DNA from: Tetraselmis striata
Taxonomy: Eukaryota; Chlorophyta; Chlorodendrophyceae; Chlorodendrales; Chlorodendraceae
Direction: 5' to 3'
Assembly (NCBI GenBank): GCA_006384855.1
Contig: VCJN01000828.1
Location: 1 to 64,000, forward strand
DNA: 64,000 nucleotides
In this document: piece by piece, positions 45,701 through 54,642 of the stretch
Layout of the letters: every line of letters begins with the position of its first letter
Position numbering within the stretch: position 1 is the stretch's first letter
Program-made: the position numbers and the translations under genes
The notes under the pieces: model-generated
Database searches by the model: none
What the model was told of the DNA's origin: nothing
The model's input: only the letters and a program-made list of their open reading frames with translations

Positions 45701-46555
45701 ATCCGTGTGTACTGTGTACGCCGCATAATGGCCTGTAGCCGGGGCGTCCCGATCCGGATCTATAGGATTCAGGGCGATATTAAACCGTTGGCCGTAGACC
45801 GGGAGGGGCTGCAGGGGTATCGGGCGGGGAACAGCTGTCCTCCCTAAACGGCGTGCGGCGTATATTTCGCGGCATCGGGCCTGTTTGGCCCTTGCCAGGC
45901 AGATCGCTGCGGAGCGCCTGCCACGCCGCTGCCGGACCCTGCCATGTAGTGGTAGGTTGGTCACGTCACATGGTTCTGGGTAGTGTTCAGCCTGGGGCGA
46001 GGCCGAGAGGGGTATACCAGGGGGCGGGGAGGGGGGCAGAGAGGCCGGTTGCTGGGGGGAGGGCGGCGTCTCCGGCGAGCGGCGTCGCTTCCGTCGAGGG
46101 GGAGAGCCTAGGTGGGGGAAAGGCCTCGTGCGGCGGGCCCGATGTAGGACCGGGGTACGGGCCAGCTGCCTCCTCACGGTCGGGGGAAAGTAGAATTCCA
46201 TACGGACAGGTGTAACATGATTGGAAGACACATCGTCACGGTGTGTTGGCGGGGTTGGGGCGCTAGAGGACACCGCAGCTGCAGCCATGTCCCGTTGGCA
46301 GGTGACCAGGGAGGGAAGTCGAAGAGGCCCCCGTCTCCACCGTGAGTGGACTTTAGGGGGGATTCTGAGACTATCAACGGCTCGTACGTTTAGGAGGCTG
46401 GGGAATAGGGCAGTCCGTGCCTGCTTAGAGTCCGAGAGCAGAAGGGACTGGAGAAACACCCAAGCCTTTCGCGTACGTAAGGTGTTGGCACATGCCGGGA
46501 CGGTACCATCCAGGAGGGCATCTGTCCACCCTTTAATCGTGACATGAGCACGTGA
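42680..46555 (-). CDS. LINE ORF, central part: PCIF1-like methyltransferase, C5-cytosine methyltransferase and RNase H
   Basis: This is an uninterrupted frame of 1259 codons from Met 46459, open upstream to about 46555. Residues ~300-500 resemble PCIF1/CAPAM (mRNA cap m6Am methyltransferase): FASPLN, TYCSAYAED, then ANPEY at 398-402 where PCIF1 has NPPF. Residues ~583-903 form a C5 DNA methyltransferase: motif I ELCAGIGTG, catalytic PCQPFS (Cys678), YVLENVPG (Glu721), and ARKAIFWHNL, AGRDQVVLP and ARRHLLGQCI as in DNMT3-type enzymes. Residues ~986-1120 form RNase H: YTDGS (Asp992), RAELTAI (Glu1032), LTDSQ (Asp1054) and GNELAD (Asp1117). All C5-methyltransferase and RNase H key residues checked are present. 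Likely roles: cDNA second-strand processing, and methylation of new copies or host DNA (inference). Confidence 0.88.
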   Translation of the reverse strand, partial: SRAHVTIKGWTDALLDGTVPACANTLRTRKAWVFLQSLLLSDSKQARTALFPSLLNVRAVDSLRIPPKVHSRWRRGPLRLPSLVTCQRDMAAAAVSSSAPTPPTHRDDVSSNHVTPVRMEFYFPPTVRRQLARTPVLHRARRTRPFPHLGSPPRRKRRRSPETPPSPQQPASLPPSPPPGIPLSASPQAEHYPEPCDVTNLPLHGRVRQRRGRRSAAICLARAKQARCREIYAARRLGRTAVPRPIPLQPLPVYGQRFNIALNPIDPDRDAPATGHYAAYTVHTDAGPIVRICDPVGRAVTQRTLTPERYRFAWQHYCHQSDQPPHTWSTPSFQASYLTALSSLLLRYSITAPEDLPQGRKPNLRNHWAIPLPVMQALRDCCSTRTELFASPLNCHISANSTYCSAYAEDSAFGAIPDAYAHIWTGSCIANPEYVPEDMRAAMLHALLSCDAAGHTPFRCALVLPRWKGSPHLHAQITSHPEVHLLCTLPRKAFHFIPSDRSPEDPTAAESTPGAKWPVDIYLVANPAGLDTYFDLTQAETSLATALRSMSGQLDLHVEMFPSAATPPSRMEPPARAGQPSALHLRGLPQRWAGPQSLHDDRMRSPHYLPKDRGLVVLELCAGIGTGLEALLRTGYRVSRYVWADIYPDARQAVSHRIKRLQHRYPQLLSSQAVERWDSSLPGNINSITPEILRTALPLGADVVVAGPPCQPFSVAGTRKGLRDARSTALGSAVNIISHLMYTQRDGVAYVLENVPGAAKYPEVRSLLGTGIVVNAPPCGSHAARKAIFWHNLALPGALESAYARLPRAPDTSINTALRAAGISLWQTQTLRLGFNVTGCDPVNAAGRDQVVLPKFVCYPGSHAYRVQPNGRPALGLMHRGPLLSALVEPDADVREAMMGMHVGDTAHPDLSEPARRHLLGQCIDVNQLTWIFSNAVSTPGPASDRCRGDPHTAAAPRPPPSAVACAGTKPQHVTGWLRATYPAPDRPREPLPAPDAPSQPVPLPPSAPPFVHIWVASTFAYTDGSKRKGHRFLGAAVIHADTGHCTRLNATGVGVNNTILRAELTAIHQAILLHPHKPHLRILTDSQVSLLKVAGFCRQPEAYRLDIHRPLLQAVALAVGRHLDTPHHTLTLGKVPAHADVRGNELADAAAKSVVAELLEEQPPDHTSPILDYDVGRVDYLPRFWPRIGSCPSRSHPLSDGPEAPTAEDSPPRPVPTPRVVAKLTLPRVSRYSAGPCLYQSLIDRSLGDEGLTAPHLVSLFRQLTRMPKPGDTGGGRLPPQIPARAVLHW

Positions 46556-47366
46556 GCACGCGGGATGGACACTTCGAAGGTGTCAGTAGCTGTTTCCAGG
46601 TGGTAAGGCCCGCCTCCCAAAGGGGCGCAAGGCGGGCCGGGAGCAGCTCAACATGGGGGAGAGCTGCGGCCCGCGCCGTAGCTGAGGCCACACAGGTCAT
46701 AGGGAAGGCAGTGGTAGCGGTGGAGAGAAGCTCCCGGGCAATATCGTTGCCCTGCCAAAGTCTGTCCGCGTCTCCTCCGAGATAAACGCCCGCTTGGCGT
46801 AGGATCGCGATACCGCGGCAGAAGGGGCCAGCCTCACTCAGGTGGGCAGCACTGGCCGGCCACCGGGCGTAGCACGGGGCCCTGGCTCGGAGCACGGCCG
46901 TCGCGAGGCGGCCGATGGGGCCAGTATTGTTTAGGATATCGGTGTAGGAAGTGGACAGAGCGCCGACGTAGTCCGACATAAGTGAGGGCACGCCCAGGCC
47001 TAATTCCGCAGCGGGAGCCTGTAGACCCGCGGTAGGGAAGCTACGTGGGAGTTTAAATATGCGTCGGGTCAGGCTAGCCATAGCTGCATCCATGGCCGCT
47101 ATGTCCGATGGGGCAAGGTGCGCGGTGGCCCAGGTATGGCGCAGCTTGGACCTAGTGGCATATTGAACTAGAGTATGTCGCACCCCGTCTGGCAGCGTGG
47201 TGTGCCGTACTAGGGAGAGGGCATCCTGCATCACCGTCTTGGCCCAGGCGACTGCGGCATCTGGGGACAGGTCCGCAGGGACCTGCACCCCCAGAAATCC
47301 GCCTTTGAGGCAGCCGTGGGGTCCCATGGGAGGGAGGCCGTGCCCGCCTAACGTGAGGTGGGACAT
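46533..47366 (-). CDS. LINE ORF, segment after the RT palm (thumb/connection)
   Basis: A 277-codon frame with GGFLGVQVP, a Leu/Ala-rich helical stretch (SLTRRIFKLPRSFPTAGLQA, ELGLGVPSL) and FCRGIAILRQAG. The composition matches the region between RT and RNase H in many LINEs. It joins the upstream RT frame and the downstream 1259-codon frame only through frameshifts near 47370-47440 and 46545; the downstream frame continues as HVTIKGWTDALLDGTVPACA. Confidence 0.7.
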   Translation of the reverse strand: MSHLTLGGHGLPPMGPHGCLKGGFLGVQVPADLSPDAAVAWAKTVMQDALSLVRHTTLPDGVRHTLVQYATRSKLRHTWATAHLAPSDIAAMDAAMASLTRRIFKLPRSFPTAGLQAPAAELGLGVPSLMSDYVGALSTSYTDILNNTGPIGRLATAVLRARAPCYARWPASAAHLSEAGPFCRGIAILRQAGVYLGGDADRLWQGNDIARELLSTATTAFPMTCVASATARAAALPHVELLPARLAPLWEAGLTTWKQLLTPSKCPSRVLTCSCHD

Positions 47367-47385
47367 GCGGCTCCGGACTGCCTCC

Positions 47386-48900
47386 TCACGGTCGCGTATG
47401 GACAGATGGGCTAGGGCGGTGACCCACGCGGTAGTCGCATTTAGATATGCTAGGCTTTATGCCGGACCAGTTGCAAAAGGCATTGAGTTTATTGAGTTGG
47501 ATCTGCAGGCTTTGTAGGTCACTGGCAATGAGGGTGGTATCATCCGCGTACATGACGTGGGGGATGTCCGAGTCGGGGTCGTTCACTGTGGCTACGGGAA
47601 TGTATCCCCGGAGTCCATTCTCCAGCCACAGGGAGAGAGGTTCCGTCATGAGGAGGTAGAGCAGGGGGGAGAGTGGATCACCCTGTAGGGTGCCACTCTC
47701 CACCCGCACCGTATCCGTTAAGCCCCGGGGGGTTATAAACGAGGTCCGGGAGCCGGAATATATGGTATGGACTATAGAGATCAGGTATTGGGGAAGTCCC
47801 AGGTCTCTAAGAACTCGTATCAATTGGGTGTGGTTAATAGAGGGGAATGCCCCTTAAAGTCGATGTACGCCAGGTAGGCGTCGCCTTTGCCTGCCATGGC
47901 ATCCTCTAGCACTAGGGAGAGAGTGGTCACGGCTTGCCCGCCATTTTTGCCTTTCTGGAAGCCAACCTACCTGGAGGGGGGATAGTATGCCCTTCCTAGT
48001 GACCAGATCAGAGGTGAGGTCAGTAAGGATAGTCGTCCACAATTTGTATATAGCATTGGCCAGGCTAATGGGACGGTAATTGTCCACGAGGAGCGGGTCG
48101 CCCTTTTTATATAGGAGGCAGGTATGGCTATGTAGCCATGGGTCGGGAGTGTGCTGGCTGAGCAGCATCGCCCGGAACAGGAGCTCCAGTGCATCGTGGA
48201 AGGGCTGTGGCATGCAGCGCAGGATAGTTCCTGGGACTTCGTCCGGGCCCGCGGCTTTGTTATTGGGGATGCGCGAGACCGCATCCGTATACACAGACAG
48301 TTGGTACCCGTCCCGCAGCAGCGGGGAGCCCGGGGAGGCCGGACCAGGAAGCGTGATGGGGTCCGGTGCCCCCGGGGACTCCCACGGATAGGGTGCTGAG
48401 GGGTGTACCTCTGGGTTGGGAGCGAGGGCTGTTTGCTGTGCACGGTGGACCTCAGCTTTAACCGCATCGGGGGTGGTGTGTACCACGCCGGTGACAGGGT
48501 CTCGGACTGCAGCAAGGGCGATATGATGGCCGGCCCTGCGCTGTAGAATCGAGAGGGCACGGGCGGGCTGCGAGACAGCCATTTTGTTAATGTAGGAGTT
48601 GAAGCGGTCTCTCCGAATTTTGGAGAAGTCGCGGTCGAGGCTTTTAGCGGCACACTTTAGCACCCGGAGTACTCCGAGCAGACCCTCCGCAGCTACGGCG
48701 GTCTCCGGGTTCTGCCCTTCACCGGCAGGGGAAGGGAAAGAGGCAGCAGGGTCGTCGGGGTCAATACTCAGCGCTGCACAGTGCGCCCGCATGGCGGCGT
48801 CCCAATCGAGGACGATGGGGGCGTAGCACGGCGCACGTAGTGGGAGGGGATGGATGAGGCCAACGGTGCGTAAGGCCCGGGCAGCAACGCGGGCGCCCAC
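47386..48900 (-). CDS. LINE ORF, reverse transcriptase
   Basis: Two frames joined by frameshifts near 47855 and 47990. The first, from Met 48900, has IRRDRFNSYINKMA, NNKAAGPDEVPGTILRCMPQ, HTCLLYKKGDPLLVDNYRPI and SLANAIYKLWTTILTD, which are RT motifs 0-2 of LINEs. A short bridging frame gives VGFQKGKNGGQAVTTLSLVL and AYIDFKG (catalytic Asp of motif A). The second has ESGTLQGDPLSPLLYLLMTE (motif B) and MYADDTTLIA (YADD, motif C, about 47539-47550). There is no N-terminal apurinic endonuclease and no N-terminal zinc finger within the copy, consistent with an endonuclease at the C-terminus. Confidence 0.88.
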
Positions 48901-49516
48901 TATGTGTCTGTGTCTGATTTTCCCAACCCTGGGGAGGTAGGAGGACGAAGCACTACTACTAGCGACTCTGATTTATTTGTGAAGGCTGCTGCTGGTGGCG
49001 GCATGTCCATCCAGTTACGTACGAGTACATCCGGCGTTATTGCCGGCGGGCGATAAACCTTTTTTGTAATCATTGTGGTAGTCGTATTAGCGCGGTGACG
49101 CGTTACATGGCACGTATAAGGTACGAGGTTGTCCGTGTAGTACCGGGTAGTACGCGATATATTTATTAAGCCGGTACCGGGTATCTAGTACGAACCCGGG
49201 CGCAATGACGAATCGTCTTGTGGGTAACTACGACTATTAGTACATGGGAGCGCGAATCTCAGCCGTACTATTCGGCCAAAGTGGGGAAATTCGTGTACAT
49301 TGTAGCTAGTACTGCGGAACGGGCCTGCCCGCCGTCCGATCAAAGGTCATCAGACAGGCGGTTTGGCTGCCATGTTTGGCCAAAGAGTGCTCACGTTACA
49401 TAAATATTTGCGAGGGGGAGGGGGGGCAGGCAGCGCTTTGCCGAAGAATGTTTGAATTACAATATTCGCGACAGCTGCCGTCGGGGCGTGTGGCGGGGGG
49501 GGGGGGAGGGGGGGGG

Positions 49517-50884
49517 CTACTGCTTGTTCTTGTTCTTGTGTGCCCGGGGGACCCGCCGCTTCGACGACCTCGCTGCCTCCGCCTCCGCATCCGACTCCGA
49601 CTCCGCCTCCGACTCCGCGACCGTCAGTTTCTTACCTCGGCGCTCCTTCACTGGTCTCTTCCGCTTCTTGTCGGCGTCCGACTGCTTCTTGTCGGCGGCG
49701 TTCATCCAGCACAACTCCTTCTCAGTTAGGGGTGGGCGGGGCAGCGGCGCGTCCGGAGGGAGAACGGCGGCCGTCAGTGTCTTCACCACCCCGGGAGGCT
49801 GCGCCGTTGACGACGCCGCCATGAGCTTCCTTGCCTTGGCGTCGGGACGCCCCCTGTGCCCAAGCGCCCACAACAAGCCACAATCGTTTCGCCTCCAAGC
49901 AGCTGAGGACGCGGCCTCCTCGGCCACCACGAGTTGCGCCGCGGGCACTGTGGAAGCCTTGGCGTTTAGGTGGGCCTTACGGCGCTCCCGGACGAGCCTG
50001 CGCGCGGCACAAGTTAGCCACAAGTAGGTGCGTGCTTATGTAGAGGGTGGAGTGTTTTGTTGCATGCCCACCGTGTCACGCGTTTCCTCATGTCTTTCTC
50101 GTCCTCCTCGATGCCGGCGGCGCGGACACGCGAGACAACAAGGCCCGCCGCCCAGTCAGGGGCAACAACCTCGCCCAACGCACCTTGCACCGGCAAGTAC
50201 ACGTCGTCATCATCTCGTGGCCATACGGCCTGGATCTCTGCACGCATGACAGTGATGGTGTCGGTGCTGGCGCGCGACCTTGTTGAGGAGGACGAGGCAG
50301 CCCCAGCATCGCTAGAGGGGTCCGTGATGCCGGTGCGATTTGCGGGCGTAACATAGAAGGCCAGCACCCCCTCTGGCACCGTGTACGGCGCGGCCTCGAG
50401 TTGTTGTCGCAGCGGCCCCCCGCCGGATTGGTTCCTAAGCCGGGCTGCAAACTCTTGCAGAGGTGCGCCCCATGAACCCTTCCCGGCGTCGTCTTCTGAG
50501 GGGTAGACCGCAGATCTGCTGGTTACGACTTTGCCGCGTGGGCAACCATTGTCTCCACGGACTGCGCCGCGAACACCAGGCATAAAGGCACCTTTGCAGG
50601 GGTTTTCTTTGTGATAACGATGGCTTTTGCCCGGGCTACGAGGTCTGCCATGGAGCTGTGAGCGGTGAGCGGGGGGGGGGGGGGGGGGGGGGCGAGGTGG
50701 AGAATCTAACACCCAGTCGACGACCGCCTTCCGGAGCAGTCAACGACACAGCGGAGGCGAGGAGCAGCGCCACTACTATTGATATGCACGTATTGTGAAG
50801 GGCTAGTCGGTGCGGCATTGTGTCGGGGTAATTTCGCAATGTATATTGTTGAAGCACCACGGCGTAATGAATACGTGGTTTCAC
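49517..50884 (-). CDS. Basic/acidic minus-strand gene of element B (possible DNA-binding accessory protein)
   Basis: The start at MPHRLALHNTCISIVVALLL (50884) gives a hydrophobic first exon ending near GGCGGTCGTCGACTGG|GTGTTA (about 50715). An intron with a ~20-bp poly(C) tract and acceptor ATGGCAG follows, then KAIVITKKTPAKVPLCLVFA, a frame change near 50530, and a long frame with LQEFAARLRNQSGGGPLRQQ, YLPVQGALGEVVAPDWAAGL and IEEDEKDMRKRVTRW (50014 onward). Another block, WLTCAARRLVRERRKAHLNA to KKRKRPVKERRGKKLTVAES, ends in an acidic (EAESESDAEAEA) and Lys-rich tail. The family is unknown. Its place near the left terminus recalls the second, DNA-binding protein (TNPA) of CACTA elements. 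A damaged copy lies at 56167-56903. Confidence 0.45.
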
Positions 50885-51139
50885 CTAGTGAATCCGGGAT
50901 AATATATGCGGTAGGGCGCGCGTGTATATGTGCGCGACGAATGTGCGCGGATGTGCGCACCGTTGTGCAGTAGCGGTGTGCACCGATGTGCACGAAGATG
51001 TGCACGACATGTAGGGGCGGGAACGGGTGAGTGTTCGCCGCTCCACCCAGCGCCGCAAATCCCCGTGCGTGGGCACCCAAGACCCCCCCCCCCCCCCCCC
51101 CCCCCCCAATAAACCTGCCGCCATGTCAAACAATGTTAA
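50885..51139. promoter_or_regulatory. Divergent promoter region of element B
   Basis: It lies between the minus-strand gene start (50884) and the plus-strand Ulp1-like frame. It holds repeated GTGCGC / GATGTGCAC words (50930-51010) and a ~26-bp poly(C) tract (51083-51108). No TATA-like box is certain; ATATATGC at 50903 is a candidate for the leftward gene. Confidence 0.4.
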
Positions 51140-51907
51140 TTCCCCGAGCTCCTCGCTGAGGAAGATGCGACGACGAGGTTGCAAGCCTACCTCGAGCGGT
51201 GGCTACAGGATGGTGGTACCTATGACCCCGTACACCTGGAGCTGTGGAGGCTTCTCGGACAAAACGCCGCGCAGGCCTTGCTGAAAAAGTTCCCTAACGC
51301 GGTCCCGCATATGAACGCTCCCGGGCTGCTAGAGGTGGGTTTGTTGTCGCACATCGCACAAGACCTGGTTGGTTTCAGCGAAGGACGCGGCGGAGCGGAA
51401 GGGAGTACAAACGTCGTGGTTCTGAGCATGGTGTCCGGGGACAAGGCCTATCTGCGCAGGAAGTTGTTGGGAGAGGGCGATAGCATTGGGTAGTGGGAGA
51501 TGGACGTGCGAGCACAACATGCAGCCTTCCGGCGGGCCCATTGCTTCCAGAACCCTCCCCCGGCGGCCCACCCCTTATCGGACGTGCGCACCTTCGTGAT
51601 TCCGGTCTGTTTCTCCATTCACCTCACTGCCTTGGTGGTGGACGCTGCGGGAACCGAGCCCCTAGTCTTCGACTCGGTGGGTCACGCACCCAAGCAGCAG
51701 CACACGCTGATCATGTCCATGTTCCGTGAGTTCGTGACCCGGATGATGAAGTCGCCTGATCTGGGGGTGCCTGCCGGCTTGTGCTGGGAGAACGTGACAC
51801 ACCTCCTGAGAGTAGCGGAGGCGAAGGCTCGCACTATCCCCATGGCGGTGGACCAGCGACAAGATGACAATTGGACCTGCGGGTGGCGGGTGTTGTTCTT
51901 CATCTAA
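51140..51907 (+). pseudogene. Ulp1-like (C48) cysteine protease gene of element B, one in-frame stop
   Basis: The frame reads FPELLAEEDATTR, LQAYLERWLQDGGTYDPVHL, VVVLSMVSGDKAYLRRKLLG, then an in-frame TAG at 51491-51493, and continues in the same frame as AAFRRAHCFQNPPP to the stop at 51905-51907. The C-terminal part matches the Ulp1/SENP pattern: FVIPVCFSIHLTALVVD (His), LVFDSVG (Asp), and VDQRQDDNWTCGWRV (Gln and catalytic Cys). Ulp1 enzymes remove SUMO; Ulp1-like genes are known passengers of plant MULE and CACTA elements. The true start is unclear, because a TAA precedes FPELL and the upstream MSNNVNSPSS lies in another frame, perhaps joined by splicing. Confidence 0.6.
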
Positions 51908-51910
51908 TGC

Positions 51911-54112
51911 TTGCTGAAGTTGAAGCCCGAGGACGAGCGTCGCGCCGCACTATTGCGCATGGGGACGTGCGTGGAATTCAGCACGAAAGCCATGGAAAGC
52001 TTTCGCAATAACGTTGTGCAGCAACGGGGTGCCCATGACGGCGTCATCCATGCTCCTACTGACACGGACATCGTCCCCATGGACTTGTGTGCGCGGGTGG
52101 ACAAGCCCAAGGATGGCATGCGACCGTTCACGCCCTGGGCTGCAATGCGCATTCCCCAGGTCCCCCCCCCCCCCCCCCCCGCCCCTGTTGGCATGTAGCG
52201 CTTGGCAAGTAGCATGCAGCGCTGACACATAGTGGGGGGTGAGCACGTGCGTGGGCCATACAACCCGCAGGTGCGAGGCTGGAAGTCTGTCACCATGAGG
52301 GCGACAGTGGCGCTAGTGGAAACAGTCCTGAAACATGATCCGTTAGGCCTTGTCCAGCAGGAGGCGGCCGCGGGGAAAGCACCGGAGCCGGCGCTGAGCC
52401 CGGTAAAGGAGGTTCGATGAAGGGATGCACGGGCATCCTCCATGCTCCAGCTGGTGTGTTCTTTGCAGCGGCCGCGTTCTATTTCGACAACGGCAAGCGG
52501 CGTACCTCGAAGTGCAAACGGTGCGTGGCGGCTGAAGTTGGTCAGCGGCGCAAGTCTACCAAAAGGTTGAAAGGAGCGGGAGGTTCTTCGAGCGTGCCAC
52601 CCGCCGTGCATGAAGGCGGCGCCCCGGCTGGCGTCTCCCAGCCAATGGAGCTGATATCTCCCAGCCAAGCCTTGCGGGCGCGTTTCATCGGCAACAAGCA
52701 GTTGCAATCGGGCCAGCCCACGCCGTTTAAGTTGGACCTGACTGACGCCCAGAAGACCTTTGCTGGAGATGGCGATGGAGTGTCTGGTCGACATGTCAAG
52801 TAAGCAATTGAACGAAATGGGCTTTGGCATTCAGGGCGGGCGCATCCATATATATGCAACCCCCCCCCTAAAAACATGATGCCTTGCTGCTGCCGATGCC
52901 CGCCTTGGCATGACGTGTGTGTGCCCCTGACACCAACATGTCATCTTGCCCCCGGAAGACCTGCTGGACATTGCGGACCACACGCAGGTGAAGCCGTATG
53001 ACGGGGAAAAGGAGGGAAAAGTCGACCCGTGGAAGCTGTGGCATTGGGCAAGGAGTTCGCCAGAGACCTGGGTCGGCAAAAAGCAGAGTCACATGAAGAG
53101 GTGCCCCCCCCCCCCCCCCGCCCCCTTCAACCCCTGACCCGTGCGTCGCTTATTCTGAGCGTGTGCCTTGCATGATGGCCTTGTTTGCCGCCTTGCTGGA
53201 ATTGCGGCGCGCTTTCGTGGCTGGTGCCGAGAAGGCCGGCGAGCTAGCACCATGGTTTTGGTCGTGGCCGGTGATCGCGTTGCTGTTCACCCCGGCGGAT
53301 GCCCCCGCTCAGCTCACCACATTGATGGGCAGGCTCCAAATCTGCGGGCCATCCTTGCATGCACGTGCCACTGCCGCCCCACTGAGGTGTACCGCGGGCC
53401 AGAAGTGAGCTTCACAGATGCCGTGAAGCACATTTGGTACCCGGTGCGCCCCCCCCCCCCCCCCCACCCACCCAGGCCGGTGGCGGGGGCGGGGGCGGGG
53501 ACTGAGTGCCATCTATGTGTTGACATGAAAAGGGCCACGAGGATCACTGCCTCACGGAGAGGACGCTGGCGGAGACAAATCCGGGAGCTGCCGACTTCAT
53601 CATGAGCCACAAGAACTTGATGCAGCCCCTGGAGGACTTGGAGCGTGCCATGGGTGTCCCCGAGGAGGACAGGCCCTACATGGAACAATACCATGGGTAC
53701 ATGTTTGGGTCGGACACGACCCACCGTGGGCCCGCGGGCGCCCCATTTGAGCTGCCCGGCGGTAAACCCTGTCCCAAGTGTCGCGGGCGTGGCAATGTCC
53801 GCTTGTACGGGCAGGGGCACATTCTGGGACTTCCCGGCTGCGGCTGTGCGGACGACCCTACCCATTACACGCCGTTCCTGGCAGCCTACAACGAGGCACT
53901 CTACCCACACATCACACCCCGCAGTGATGATGCGGAGAAACGCAATCACGACAATATGCGGCCCACTTCGGGGATCATGCTGTGTTGCCAAACCATTTGT
54001 ACAGTGACGAGGACTACGCCAGCATCCATGCCAGAGCGAAGGAGCTGCGGCTTGTTGCTGAGGCTGCGGCTCCTGCTACTGCCGCTGCCGCGTCCATCCC
54101 GCCGTAGACAAA
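51911..54112 (+). CDS. Unrecognised multi-exon plus-strand gene of element B
   Basis: Coding-like exons: LKPEDERRAALLRMGTCVEF to FTPWAAMRIPQ (51911-52158); VRGWKSVTMRATVALVETVL (52240-52420); FYFDNGKRRTSKCKRCVAAE and QSGQPTPFKLDLTDAQKTFA (52417-52803); ILPPEDLLDIADHTQVKPYD and PWKLWHWARSSPETW (52945-53100); ILACTCHCRPTEVYRGPEVS (53340-53440); KPCPKCRGRGNVRLYGQGHI and YTPFLAAYNEALYPH (53602-53950); and YSDEDYASIHARAKELRLVA to IPP (53995-54108). Exons 1, 4 and 5 are each followed at once by GT and a long poly(C) run. Cys clusters (CKRC, CPKC) suggest zinc binding. It follows the Ulp1-like gene on the same strand and may be the same transcript. The family is unknown. Confidence 0.4.
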
Positions 54113-54558
54113 CGATCGTGTCTGGCAGCACCGCCCGTGCTTGTAAATAAGCGACAATGGATCACGTCATGCTCCGGTTGTACTCCTACACTTCCTCCAC
54201 TTTGGCGGGTGGGGGGGGGGGGGGTCCTGTCCTTATTACTTGCATCGGTGGCCGTGCTGGATATGGAGGTCACCGGGCACATCGCGTGGTTTCGGAGCAG
54301 CTCATGCGCACCTCCTCGTCGTGTTTGCAATCGTCGCTCTAATCCAATGCAGGGTGAGTAGCGGGACACTGTGCCCCCCCCCCCCCCTCCCCCCCCCCCC
54401 CCCCCTCCCCCCCCCCCGGGTTTATGTAAACGAATATCTAGCCGTGCACGCGCCGCAATCGGTACCCAATGAGCGGGGTATGTGATAGTGGTTTCGGAGC
54501 AGTGCAAGCATTCCGTGCGTGTGCACAAGCACGTACGACTGGGAATGAGGCGGGGGTT
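54113..54558. repeat. Segment shared by elements B and C (with 57140-57569)
   Basis: This stretch, from about 54113, is nearly the same as 57140-57569, including two homopolymer tracts of different length (54209-54224 versus 57242-57262; 54375-54418 versus 57413-57430). It contains a short plus-strand frame, MDHVMLRLYSYTSSTLAGG, with a GGGTGAGT donor at 54351, possibly the first exon of a small gene. Confidence 0.6.
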
Positions 54559-54642
54559 GCGGATGGAGTGCATCGGCGGTGCATAAAATACCGTGTTCCT
54601 GGGTTTTGGCTGCATCGGACGCCGTATTCCCATCCATCCGGC
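54559..54642. repeat. Left arm of a foldback (MITE-like) element
   Basis: It matches the left arms of 57570-57799 and 57938-58164 (GCATCGGACGCCGTATTCCC). The right arm is missing: the sequence passes directly into the BED/Tudor gene copy at 54643. Confidence 0.7.

Larger units (their letters stand above)
41311..48943 (-). mobile_element. Non-LTR retrotransposon (LINE, restriction-like-endonuclease type) carrying two methyltransferase domains, 7633 bp
   Basis: The boundaries are set by a 12-bp direct duplication, GACGAAGCACTA, at 41299-41310 and 48944-48955; the joined flanks restore the family 1 terminus seen at 55493. The 3' end carries a (TC)n tail on the coding strand (41311-41361 as GA). 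Domains along the coding direction: pre-RT linker and reverse transcriptase (48900-47386), thumb/connection (47366-46533), Pro/Arg-rich linker, PCIF1-like methyltransferase (about 45560-44960), DNMT3-type C5-methyltransferase (about 44713-43753), RNase H (43504-43100), CCHC knuckle (42642-42592) and PD-(D/E)xK-like endonuclease (about 42205-42050). About four frameshifts break the long reading frame. The coding part starts only 43 bp inside the 5' end, so the copy may be 5'-truncated. Confidence 0.9.
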
